NCBI GenBank assembly: GCA_037447655.1
Contig: JBBHKE010000883.1
Span: 103,619-167,618 of the forward strand
Source of the DNA: Zygnema cylindricum
Taxonomy: Eukaryota > Streptophyta > Zygnematophyceae > Zygnematales > Zygnemataceae
DNA length: 64,000 nt
Direction of reading: 5' to 3'
The notes beneath the pieces are model-generated. The model ran no database searches, was not told where the DNA came from, and saw only the letters and a program-made list of their open reading frames with translations. This document shows positions 47,693-58,492 of this stretch, piece by piece. The position numbers were made by a program, and so were the translations under genes. How positions within the stretch are numbered: position 1 is the stretch's first letter; the number at the start of each line of letters is the position of its first letter.

Positions 47693-48510
47693 TGTTGGAA
47701 TTCAAGTATTTTCTAGGTCTAGAGATTGCAAAATAAAAAGCAAAATAGTAGATATTGACAGCCTGCCTCTAACTCCTCCTCAAGTCCCCACACTTGTCGC
47801 AGTCACTGAAGACTGAAGGAGGAGTTAGCCATGGCTGCCTGTGCTGTCTAGAGGGAGACAGACAGTTGTTTTATAGGGGGTTTTCTCTAAAAGATAGTTT
47901 TGGCAGGTCCAGGATTTGCTCCTGGTGCCTGCCACTTGCCACACCCGCAATAGCCGGTAGTCTTATCCAGATAGTCTAAATTGTATTAGATATTATGAGG
48001 TATGATATTTATTTAAATAGTTACAATAAGAATAATTCATTTAACTAGAACTATATGCATACTGCATAGAAACAGTTGTGGAAAGTACGACGTACGGTAC
48101 GATTACGAAATAAATACCGCGCGGTTTGTTTGACGCCGGAAAGAATACCGCGCAGGTATTTATGACGGCCACGATTGAAATCCAAATTTGATCGGACGAC
48201 CGCGAAGGATGCCGAGATCGCGGCGTACGATTTTGGCGGTTTGCGATCACCGCCACATTAAGTGACACGTGGTAACACTACATTGGATTGCGGCAACTCC
48301 GGAGATTACGGGAACAAATCCGGATATGACACGTGTCGACATTTTTGCCATGTTGTACAATGGCCGTACATAAAGTACACCGGCACCTGTACTTTTATGT
48401 ACGATACAGTAATTTGATTGGTGTCGTACTTCAGTAGATAGAGTTTTAGAGAGGGAATAGGACTTAGATAAATTTTGGGTAGGCAGCTGCCTCTCCCAGA
48501 GAGCACCCTG

Positions 48511-48518
48511 TATAAATG
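48511..48518 (+). promoter_or_regulatory. TATA box of the B4 LTR
   Basis: TATAAATG. Related LTRs have TATAAAGG (B3) or TATAAATA (25396 region) at the same place. Predicted transcript start is about 48541-48546, so the stem-loops below are in the RNA leader. Confidence 0.65.
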
Positions 48519-48581
48519 GCAAACTTTGGCCAGCCATAACTATCAATTTACTTGACCATTTACAGTGATTCTTTTTGCTGC

Positions 48582-48646
48582 GGACTCAGGGGAGTCCAGG
48601 CTACACAGGGGTGTAGTCGGTCAGAGTTTTTGTATGCCAGGGTGGC
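48582..48646 (+). other. Series of leader stem-loops in the LTR
   Basis: GGACTCAGGGGAGTCC (48582-48597), CTACACAGGGGTGTAG (48601-48616) and GCCAGGGTGGC (48636-48646). They correspond in order to stem-loops in family A and in the old LTR at 24573. In this copy the first stem-loop of the set (TGCTC/GAGCA) has been lost. Confidence 0.75.
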
Positions 48647-48866
48647 TGTATTTCTAAGGGAAAGTCAAAGTGGGTGAATGTGTCCAAATCTCATATTCTA
48701 ACTTTGCATTCTGTGGTGGAACTGAGCACACAGAAAGTGTTATTTCACAGGGGTGAATCTATATTGGGGTTTTGACTGTCAAGGGGTCAGTCATTTGGGT
48801 TTATATCAACTTGAAGTCGGCACTATCTAGATTAGCTTCTTTTGGATCTGCATACTCTGAGGGCCA

Positions 48867-50849
48867 ATGGAGGTCTCAGAGTTTCAGGTTATGGGCCCAC
48901 CATCTAGGGTGCCTATGTTTGATGGAACAGGCTTCACGTATTGGGCGTTTACAATGGAGGGATTGCTTTTCGAGAAGCACTTATGGGGAATTGTTGCGGG
49001 ACAAGTGAGATGTCCGCCACCTAGCTTTGGAGGAGCTTACTACGGAGAATCATCTGAGACTGTCCAGAATATCACCCGGAGTTCAGATGCAACGAAAGGT
49101 GAAGGGAAAAACCTTTCCGTGGATGGGGAAATAGGGGAGAAGGAAAAAGGGACACCTATGGTGAGGGGAGCTAGGCTCTCAGCTATGGTACCACATGTAG
49201 GGATTAAAACTGAAGAAAATGACAGGAAAATATAGGAATACAAAAACACTATAGCAAAACATCTCATACTTAGATATGTGTCTAAGTCGATAGCTATCAC
49301 TCTTTTAAGTCTAACCAAGTCTTCAGAGATATGGGAAGCACTAACTCAGATTTATAAGAGTGAGACTATTCAGAGGCAGCAATTAGTAAAACAAGAAATA
49401 GATGCCTACGTTTATAAAGGCGGTAGCATGATAGAGTTTTGTAATGATATTGCTGCGTTATATGTTGAGCGTACTAGTGCGGGAAAAGTAGAATCTGAGG
49501 AGAGTAAGATTAATACACTAATTATGAAACTCCCAGATGAGTACGAAAACATAATTTGTCGTATGCAGGCAATGGATGGCTCCTCATGGACTTGGAGCTT
49601 TACCATGGGGATAATTTTTGTGAGGGAAAGCACTTTGGAGCTTCGTAGGGGAAAGGACAGGGTCAATGCATTTTCAACTGGTGGTGATTGGCGGAATCGT
49701 GATGAGAGGAACGGCGGTGACGAGCGGAAGCGTGATGAGAAGAACGGTGGTGACGAGCGGAAGCGTGATGAGAGAAAGAAAGACAAAGGTAAACCTTATC
49801 GGAACTTTGGTGGAAAGAGAGGGAGAGGAAAAGGCACGGGAGCTTTGAAAAAAGGGGTTTGCTTCTTTTGTAGGGAACCGGGTCATTATATGGAGGAATG
49901 CCCTTGTTAGGAAAAACTTAGAAGTTGGAATGTGGATGAGGAGGACGAAGATGAAGAGGAGAAAGAGGATGAAGAAAAATTGGAGCTTCTTCACATCGGT
50001 AGAATGGGGAAGGGAGAAAAGTACACAGAAATTGCTCGAAAGCAACAGTGTGCTTTTGGAGGTATAAGGGAAGTAAAGAGAGAAGAGGTACTTGAGGATG
50101 TCAAGGAGTGTAGAGTATATGATTTAGAAATGAGAAAGTCAGATCTAGGATCCATAAGTGAAAACGGGAAAGATAAAATTAATGAGGATAATTTTATACA
50201 CAATAGGGAAACAGAAAACTGGTCGGAAAGGGAGACTTCAACGGATTCCGAGGAAAGGGGAGAAGTGAAACTCGAAGAGGTTTTAAAGGATAGGGGAGAA
50301 GAGAAATATTTGATTAAAGGTTTAGGGGAGAAGAAATATTTATTGGGAACTAAATTAGAAAGTAATAGTGGAAAGAATTCCATGGGAGAGAGTGAGGGAA
50401 GTTCTGAAAATGGGGTAATTATCATGGATAAAAATATGAGTACGAAAGATATAGATCTTATGAGGAACTTAGTGGGGACTAGTGGTTTTTGGGAATATTT
50501 GGGGGTGGATGGATTTGACATCACTACTTGGTGTGACGAAGATGTGCCTGTAAAAGGGTTAGCATCTAGGTGTATGTTGCAGATTGGAAATGGGGCTGGC
50601 TATTTGGATCGCAAGAGGGAAATCGGTTTGTGTGTGGATGAAAGAGTGATGAAGTGGATAAAATCTTTGCTTGAATTTAAGAAAAATGGGATGTTAAATA
50701 AAATGTGTGATATAATTATCATTTCAGTTCATTTAATGCACTGTGTTAAATACTTAAGTTTTATGAAAGGAAAAGGAAAAAGGAAAAAGAAAAGGAAAAA
50801 GGGGAGGGGATGTTTGTTTACTTGTTTGTGGGAGTTGAAAGAAAAATAG
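48867..50849 (+). pseudogene. B4 Gag-derived polyprotein, 660 codons with two in-frame stops
   Basis: A single frame from ATG at 48867 (MEVSEFQVMGPPSRVPMFDG, running across the LTR end and primer site) to a TAG at 50847. It is interrupted only by TAG at 49233-49235 and TAG at 49908-49910, just after the zinc knuckle CFFCREPGHYMEEC; there is no frameshift. Gag core ETIQRQQLVKQEIDAYVYKG. A duplicated NGGDERKRDE unit precedes the knuckle. The acidic linker is followed by the collapsed RT/RNase H tail, here with DITTWCDEDVPVKG, which is closer to the parental DITTWSDASYGDAP than in B1-B3. No catalytic sites. In sequence and order it is the same protein as in B3. Confidence 0.9.
48887..48901 (+). 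promoter_or_regulatory. Primer-binding site complementary to the initiator tRNA-Met anticodon arm
   Basis: GGTTATGGGCCCACC directly follows the LTR terminal TTTCA. Its complement GGTGGGCCCATAACC is the anticodon stem-loop region of plant initiator tRNA-Met, not its 3' end. Drosophila copia uses the same part of this tRNA after cleavage. The same site is intact in A4 (44642) and B3 (minus strand, ending 41852). Confidence 0.8.
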
Positions 50850-50867
50850 ACTAGAAAATAAGGGGAG

Positions 50868-52061
50868 TGTTGGAATTCAAGTATTTTCTAGGTCTAGAGA
50901 TTGCAAAATAAAAAGCAAAATAGTAGATATTGACAGCCTGCCTCTAACTCCTCCTCAAGTCCCCACACTTGTCGCAGTCACTGAAGACTGAAAGAGGAGT
51001 TAGCCATGGCTGCCTGTGCTGTCTAGAGGGAGACAGACAGTTGTTTTATAGGGGGTTTTCTCTAAAAGATAGTTTTGCCAGGTCCAGGATTTGATCCTGG
51101 TGCCTGCCACTTGCCACACCCGCAATAGCCGGTAGTCTTATCCAGATAGTCTAAATTGTATTAGATATTATGAGGTATGATATTTATTTAAATAGTTACA
51201 ATAAGAATAATTCATTTAACTAGAACTATATGCATACTGCATAGAAACAGTTGTGGAAAGTACGACGTACGGTACGATTACGAAATAAATACCGCGCGGT
51301 TTGTTTGACGCCGGAAAGAATACCGCGCAGGTATTTATGACGGCCACGATTGAAATCCAAATTTGATCGGACGACCGCGAAGGATGCCGAGATCGCGGCG
51401 TACGATTTTGGCGGTTTGCGATCATCGCCACATTAAGTGACACGTGGTAACACTACATTGGATTGCGGCAACTCCGGAGATTACGGGAACAAATCCGGAT
51501 ATGACACGTGTCGACATTTTTGCCATGTCGTACAATGGCCGTACATAAAGTACACCGGCACCTGTACTTTTATGTACGATACAGTAATTTGATTGGTGCC
51601 GTACTTCAGTAGATAGAGTTTTAGAGAGGGAATAGGACTTAGATAAATTTTGGGTAGGCAGCTGCCTCTCCTAGAGAGCACCCTGTATAAATGGCAAACT
51701 TTGGCCAGCCATAACTATCAATTTACTTGACCATTTACAGTGACTCTTTTTGCTGCGGACTCAAGGGAGTCCATTCTACACAGGGGTGTAGTCGGTCAGA
51801 GTTTTTGTATGCCAGGGTGGCTGTATTTCTAAGGGAAAGTCAAAGTGGGTGAATGTGTCCAAATCTCATATTCTAACTTTGAATTCTGTGGTGGAACTGA
51901 GCACACAGAAAGTGTTATTTCACAGGGGTGAATCTATATTGGGGTTTTGACTGTCAAGGGGTCAGTCATTTGGGTTTATATCAACTTGAAGTCGGCACTA
52001 TCTAGATTAGCTTCTTTTGGATCTGCATACTCTGAGGGCCAATGGAGGTCTCAGAGTTTCA
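50868..52061 (+). repeat. 3' LTR of B4
   Basis: Same length and landmarks as the 5' LTR. The T-arm-like sequence here is CCAGGATTTGATCCTGG (about 51083-51099). Confidence 0.94.
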
Positions 52062-52066
52062 CTTCT

Positions 52067-53357
52067 CAGCCTGGCTGCAGCGGAAGACATGGAAGTGCAC
52101 CAGATGGACATCAAAACACCCTTTTTGCATGGAGAATTGGAAGAGGAGATCTTCATGCGACAACCAGAAGGGTTTGTGGAGGAAGGAGAGGAGAGTAAGG
52201 TATGCCGGCAGATTAAATCTCTTTATGGTTTGAAATAGTCGCCTCGACAATGGAATAAGAAGCTTGATGAGTTTCTTACCGGTCTGGGATATATCCGGAT
52301 CAGCTCAGATCACTCTAACTATGTTTTCGAAGATAACGAAGGTTTTCTATTTATTGCAATTTATGTTGATGATTTGCTTGTTTTAAGTAAATCAATGGAA
52401 AAAATTAATAAACTGAAAACCAATCTTAAGGGGAGATTTGAAATGAAGGTAATGGGGGAAGCAAAATATATTTTGGGAATTCAAGTAGAGAGAGACCAAA
52501 AAATACAAATTATAAGATTGACTCAAAAAAAAGCAATAGGGAACATGCTTGAAAAATTCCAAATGGACAAAGCTAATAGTTGTACAACTCCAATGGAGTT
52601 TAAGAAGGGAAGTAAGGGGAGTGAGGAAGAAGGAGTCATAGTCTTAGACGAGGAATTATCTCCTGAATAACAGAAGTTCATGCAGACTATTCCTTACAGG
52701 CAAGTAGTGGGAAGTCTAATCTATTTTATGAATTGTACTCGGTCGGATTTAGCTACAGCTGTAGGAGTGCCGAGTACAAGTCTAAATGCTCCCACTAAGA
52801 GGGATTAGGAGGCAGCTAAGAGAGTCCTTAGATATTTGATAGGAACTAGGGATCTATGGTTGCATTTGGGTGGGGAGAATACTGACATCACTACTTGGAG
52901 TGATGCCAGTTATGGTGATGCTCCGATGAGGAGATGCACTTCTGGATATGTATTATATGTGGGTGATGGGGCTTGCTGTTGGAGTAGCAAATAGCAAAAT
53001 ATTATTGCTCAGTCCACCATGGAGGCTAAGTATATGGCCTCTTGCTCTACTGTAAAATAATTGATGTGGGTCAAGTCTTTGCTTGGTGAGCTTCGTCACC
53101 TTAAGAGTGGTGTGCAAAAAAAATTTTGTGATAATTAGGCAACAATCGCTATTACTCCCAATCCTAAACATCATTTTAAAGCAAAACATATGGACATCAG
53201 ACTCAGCTTTGTTCTAGAGAAAGTAGAAAACAAAATAATCAGTTTAGAGTACCGACCAGATAGTGAGATGGTAGCAGATATGATGACCAAACCTGTGCCT
53301 TCCCCTAAGCTAATTTTCTGCAGGGAGAAGTGTGGTCTGAAATTAAAGATTGACTAG
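52067..53357 (+). pseudogene. A4 pol, 3' part (RT and RNase H)
   Basis: Resumes exactly where 47692 stopped: SLAAAEDMEVHQMDIKTPF. TAG after SLYGLK at about 52236-52238, shared with A5. YVDD near 52364-52375. 52374-52670 is open to a TAA within the SPEEQKF block. RNase H has WSDASYGDAP, then TAG (SSK*), MEAKYMAS, TAA after STVK, and a further stop in DN*AT. The frame ends KLKID-stop at 53357, 13 bases before the LTR. Confidence 0.92.
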
Positions 53358-53370
53358 AAAATAAGGGGAG

Positions 53371-54425
53371 TGTAGAAATTAATGGTCCATTTTTAAGTAT
53401 TTTCTAGGTCTAAATAGAAATATAGAAAGAAGCCGAGGCAGTCTACCTCTAACTTCTCTCTCCAACTCTCAAACTTGTCGCAGTCACTGAGAAATTGGAA
53501 AGGGAGCTAGAGCCATGGCTACCTAGGCTATCCAAAGGTTTACGGGAAAATATATTTTAGTTAGGGGTTTTATTTACTAAAAGATATGTGCTAGCCTTAG
53601 GATTTGATCCTGGTACCTACCGGCCGGTAGACAGCCGGTAGCCGGTAGCCTTAGCCTTTAAGTCTATAAGTAGGTTTACGTACTATATGGTTTGATAATT
53701 AATTAAGCATGATCAGGTATGATAATTCATTTAACTGTAACTGTTTACGTGATACATAGATCCAGTAATGTGAAAGTACGGATTACGGTACAGATAAGAA
53801 ACCAATACCACGCATTTATTTTTTTAATGAAACGAAGATCACGCATATATTTATTACGGCTACGATTAAATGTGAATTTAATCGGACGGCCGGAATTAAC
53901 GCCGAGATCGCGGAAGAGGATTTCGGCGGTTTGTGGTCATTGCCACATCGAATGACACGTGGCGGAATGACATTGGATCGTGGCATCTGCGAGGATTAAG
54001 GGAGCGAATCCGGACATACCACGTGTCGACATTTAGGCCATGTCGTACACTGTCCGTACTGAAAGTACACCGGTAGCTGTACTTTTGTGTACGGAACGTA
54101 ATCTGATTGGCTCCGTACATCAGTAGATAGAGTCTGTGAGAGAGATAGGACTTAGATATTAGGAGATAGGACCCTCTGTCCCAGAGAGCTTTTGTACAAA
54201 AGGTCAACTTTGACCTTCCATAACTCACTACTCAGGGGAGAAAATTCATAGATTCTTTTTGCTATCGACTCAGGAGAGTCTTGCCTTCACATGGGTGAAG
54301 TTGGTTAAAGTTATTGTCTGCCAGGGTGGAAGTTTTTTTTGCTGAAACACAAAGGGGTCAGGGTTATCTTAGAGGCTTCTTCGAAGCTGTCCACTCTGAG
54401 GACTTATGGAGGTATCACAATTTCA
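53371..54425 (+). repeat. 3' LTR of A4
   Basis: 1,055 bp, ending CAATTTCA before the TAAAC duplication. CACGTG near 53956 and 54020. Confidence 0.92.
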
Positions 54426-54430
54426 TAAAC

Positions 54431-55134
54431 CCCTCTCTAGACCCCCTACGAACTAATTAGAGGAGTGTACTGTACATAAAAGTACAAGCGCCAAAGTACT
54501 TTCTGTACGGCATTTGTACTACATGGCCAAAACAGTGACATCTGTCACATCCGAATTTGTTATCGTGCGCTCCGGAGTTTCTGTAAGATGTTGCCACGTG
54601 TCATCTTGAGTGGCGGCATCCGAAAACCGCCAAAATGTCTTTCCCGCGACGCCGGCGCTTACCACGGCCGTTTGATTAGATCGGCGTTTTAAAATAAGTC
54701 GTTGAAATAAATGTTCGCACCATTTATTTCGTGCGGTATTATAGTTTTCAGCAAGTTCTATGTCCTACCGTACGTTTCATTAGTTAAATGAAAAGGTCCC
54801 ACGAGCAAATGTTTAAATATCTATCGAACCCTACATATCTTAGCGTTGGTCGTAGACTTCTAGGATAAAGCTATCAGGTATCGCCTATTTTGATGGATGG
54901 TAGGGACCAAGATCAAATCCTGGTGCCGGCAGCCTATTTTTGGTATAGACTAAGTATTTAGCCTATTTTCTGATCTTTGGACAGCATAGGCAACCATGTT
55001 TCTAGCTCTCTCTCGGTCTTCAGTTATTGCAACAAGTATGGGGACTGGAGAGTGGAGCGACAAGCATGCTGCCTTTGCTGGCTTTCTCTTTTTATTTTTT
55101 CTATTCGGACCTAGAAAATACCTGAATTTCAACA
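54431..55134 (-). repeat. Solo LTR B5, second half
   Basis: Continues 43155-43585. On the minus strand it starts TGTTGAAATTCAGG at 55134 and contains AGGATAAAGC (about 54863) and AAGATCAAATCCTGG (about 54909) of the tRNA-like segment. Confidence 0.85.
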
Positions 55135-57293
55135 CTTTCATAGACTTCGCTTTTGCGAAATGGCATCCGTTGGTCGAAACCCCATCCACAGACATGTACG
55201 GTAAAAAGCGCACGGAAAAAAGTCACGCACAGGCTGGAAACGTGTAGTGGGTTTTTTTTTTACTCCGCGAACAAAAATTGTCAAAAACTTTCGACACGTG
55301 CGACAGCATATGCCTATTCACTCACCTCATGTAACTATATTTAAAATCACCTCGCGTGGTGGTTTTATATAAAGTTTGTAGATGAGCTAAAGGGGCACGA
55401 AATTGGGTCGAAACGCGCTAAACCACAAACTACATCGCGCTATACGACAAACTGTAGTACATATAAAGTTTCAAGGTAACACAACTTGTATGGTGGTAAT
55501 TTTATTTTTTTGGTACGGCTGCAGATTTTCACGTTTTTTTCTAAGTTATGGAGGAAAACGACAGAAAATAACAATAACTTTAGCAAATGCGAAAGTACCC
55601 TCATTTAGCCCATGAACGGTCCCGTCCACGGTGACGAAATTGATACCGACGCGATGCCACGTGGATCGCCATGTCAAGAAATGTATACTTATCCCACCCG
55701 TTGGGGATTTCTTCACACGCGTGGTCAGAGCCGGTCTTTTAGTATACTAAGGGTGAACCTCCATCAGGCGAAAAATGGGGTTGTTTATCGGAAAAGTTGC
55801 ATTTTCGTACACATCCAGCTCATTGTCGTACAGTGCCGTACTGTTTTTTTTTTTTTTTTTTTTTACAAACATGATGACTATCGGCGCGTCAAGATTCTCC
55901 AAACTTTTGGGCGATAACATCAACCGTTCGATTATGACTTTTCGAAGCAAGAGGTCACGTCGTCCAGTGATTAATTACTCTCCTCAAGAGGAGAGTATCC
56001 AATCATCGGACGTGTAAAACGTTTAGGCGTGGAAAGGTAAAGTACAAGCCATGCGTCTTCAGACAGGCGGAAATCATATATGACAAAAACCACAAAAAAA
56101 GTTTGTTGAAGAATGTGTCGTATCGCCTCTACCACCATTCATCATCAACCGGAATTTGTTGCGCCTGCTGTCTTCAAAGTTCTGATATGGTTCCGACATA
56201 TAAAGTTCTGATATATTTTGCAGGTGAAAGGATTCCAGGGCGTGAAAGACGTATGCACAAAAGGCGGCCGCTTTGATTCACGTCAGAGGCGGACGCAGCA
56301 AGGTTTCAAAGTAAAAACGTTAAATCGGAGCCACAGATTCAAAAGGACAGCTGGTACATCGATGAAACATGAACGTTCCAATGGTACATATGTGTACGTC
56401 TGTACATCCATTTATTTTCGACAGATATATAAAACCGTTTTTGACAGATATATAAAACTGTTTTCGACAGATATAAAACCGTTGAAACAACGACAAAGCG
56501 GTTGGTTGTACGAATACTAGTTTAGGTATTTCGCTTTTAAGAACTTTGACAACGCTTGCCGTCAGAATAGAAATCTACGTGCATCCAATCAAAGGAAAGC
56601 ACATCCACGATTGACTCCTTGCAGACACGACCTGATGGAGAAGTGAACCAAATTTTATTGGTAGTAAACGTTTCCGTACGATTACTGTCGGCGTTTGATG
56701 GAGAAGCGGCCTTAGTCATCAAAGTTGTAGGTCTAATATAATTAGAAATTAGATACAAATATAAATATAATAGTATAAATATATAATAGTAAAATAGTAT
56801 AAATATAATAATATAATAGATATTATCTAATACAAATTTCTAATACTAATTAGATACATAAAAAAAATGCGTTAATTTTTTAAGATTTTGAAATTTTCGT
56901 CAAATTCGTAGCTTTCGTGTACGGATTTAATGTACAAAAAAATGTACGAAAAAATGTACGAAAAATGTACGGAATTTTCAGAAAAAAGTTTAAAAAGTAC
57001 ACCGTGAATCGATGTAAAAGTTAAGTAATTGATACGCGCTCCTATGTTTTTAGGGTAGCCGCGATACTCTGTGTTCACATATTCGACGCCTGAACATGTG
57101 AGAACAAGTTAGCGCGATTTTCTTTCGTCTTTATGACTTTGAAATCAAATCTGAGTACGCTTTTCCGCGCGACGCACTCAATTTTCCCTGTGGACGCCAT
57201 TATCTGACACTTGTTTTGAACATCTGTACGAAATAATGTGAAATTATAGTACGGAATGACACATTTCGTGCATTACACCATTGTACAGTACTG

Positions 57294-57495
57294 TACACCG
57301 CGAATCGTTATTAGCGTTATGAACTCTATATCGGCACCCCAAACTTTTGACATTAATACCTTAAATAGAATAAACTACACTATTTAAGGACGTGGACCAT
57401 AATTTGCCACGTCTCCTAGCACTAAATTAGAATGAATGACGCTAATTTTTTCTTTACACTAATAATTTCTCAACGCTAATAACGATTGCAGTGTA
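57294..57495. mobile_element. Small inverted-repeat element, copy 1 (MITE-like)
   Basis: Inverted ends: TACACCGCGAATCGTTATTAG on the left and, in reverse, TACACTGCAATCGTTATTAG on the right; 202 bp. No coding capacity. A TA target duplication would fit. Confidence 0.7.
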
Positions 57496-58227
57496 CTGTA
57501 CTGCACCTAAAAATATTCGGCATTAGAGTAATTAACGCTAGTTAAACAGTTTCAATATTAACGTAATTATTTTTTTGAGTTAGGGTGACGTTACTTCTAC
57601 GGTTGAAAATGAGGTTATTTACTGCTGGACTTACTGTTTCAGACAATGCCGTACCAAATAATTTTTTTCTGTCAGAAAATCAAAGTTACTGGATGACAAA
57701 TTTCATTCTCCAAGGTTATGGGCGTAAACCTCGACCGTCAGATGCGTAATCGGATACGCCGTCGGTAAAACCTGCCAGTTTGCAACAAGTGACCTGAAGG
57801 AGTTCAATATTAGGAGCGTGAACGAATAGTATTCTGCCTCGTGGAAATATTATTAAATATCCGCGACGAACGCGCGATTATGTGGCTACACGTGGCATTG
57901 GTCATGTGCCTTCCGCCAGCGTGGATGCAAAGCCAGCGGAAGCCGCGAGAAAATCTTTGACGGAAGGTATACTAAAAGACAGGTACTTTTATACATGGGC
58001 ATATACCCTAAGTTGTAGAAAAACTTCTGATTAATTGTTTTTTATTTTCTATTTTATTATGAAGTCAAAGTCGGTCAACGCATTTAAAAAAAAATCCATT
58101 TGTTCAGTTCGCATATATCATTATTTTTTTGATGTTTCATGCGTGCGTTTAAAACGCTTGGTACCTCTATGCAAAAAACGAACACCCGTACCTTTTCCCT
58201 AGATGGTCCCGTACCTTTTCCTGTAGT

Positions 58228-58492
58228 CGTTCGTAGAGTGACGGCAACGTTTGATTGTGCCAGTTGTACGGCGGTCGCGGCAACGTTAGATTTTGCCAGC
58301 GATACGGCGGTCTCAGCAACGTTAGATTGTGCCAGCGGTACGGCGGTCGCGGCAACTTTAGATTGTGCCAGCGGCACGGCGGTTTGTACCGCTGACGCCC
58401 GGCAACGTTATGTTGTGCCAGCGGTACGGCGGTCTGTACCGCTGACTGACGGCAACTTTAGATTGTGCCAGCGGTAAGGCCGTTCGTACTAC
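58228..58492. repeat. 36-bp minisatellite, about six units
   Basis: Unit GATTGTGCCAGCGGTACGGC plus GGTCGCGGCAACGTTA. Two units carry a similar 14-15-bp insert (TTGTACCGCTGACGC type). Because 36 is a multiple of three, repeated peptides appear on both strands (such as ATLDCASGTAVA), but nothing suggests they are expressed. Confidence 0.85.

Larger units (their letters stand above)
47693..48886 (+). repeat. 5' LTR of B4
   Basis: Begins TGTTGGAATTCAAG. Terminal hairpin with arms CTAACTCCTCCT (47769-47780) and AGGAGGAGTTAG (47817-47828). Antisense T-arm-like CCAGGATTTGCTCCTGG (47909-47925). CACGTG near 48267 and 48331. TATAAATG at 48511. Confidence 0.94.
47693..52061 (+). mobile_element. B4, complete Gag-only copia element inserted in the RT gene of A4
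   Basis: 4,369 bp, flanked by CTTCT (47688-47692 and 52062-52066). LTRs 47693-48886 and 50868-52061 are both exactly 1,194 bp and differ at only about a dozen positions by eye, the youngest pair in the window. Primer site GGTTATGGGCCCACC at 48887-48901; polypurine tract AATAAGGGGAG up to 50867. Confidence 0.96.
43586..54425 (+). mobile_element. A4, full-length Ty1/copia element split by B4
   Basis: 5' LTR 43586-44641, primer site GGTTATGGGCCCA at 44642-44654, gag-pol 44622-47692 and 52067-53357, polypurine tract ending at 53370, 3' LTR 53371-54425. TAAAC duplications on both sides prove a single insertion into LTR B5. Without B4 and its duplication it would be about 6.5 kb, like A2. Confidence 0.95.

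Noticed and set aside
47909-47925. The CCAGGATTTGCTCCTGG arm as a primer-binding site
   Set aside because: It lies inside the LTR; the real primer site is directly after the LTR.
55845-55863. Poly-T run as the poly(A) tail of a LINE or processed copy
   Set aside because: No RT or other coding remnant and no target duplication next to it.
56537-56758. Minus-strand frame of 73 codons as a gene
   Set aside because: No recognisable domain, no neighbouring exon and no conserved features; the length is expected by chance over 8 kb.
58084-58477. Open frames on both strands over the minisatellite, with repeated peptides
   Set aside because: The 36-bp period keeps any frame open; there is no start context, no domain and both strands are equally open.
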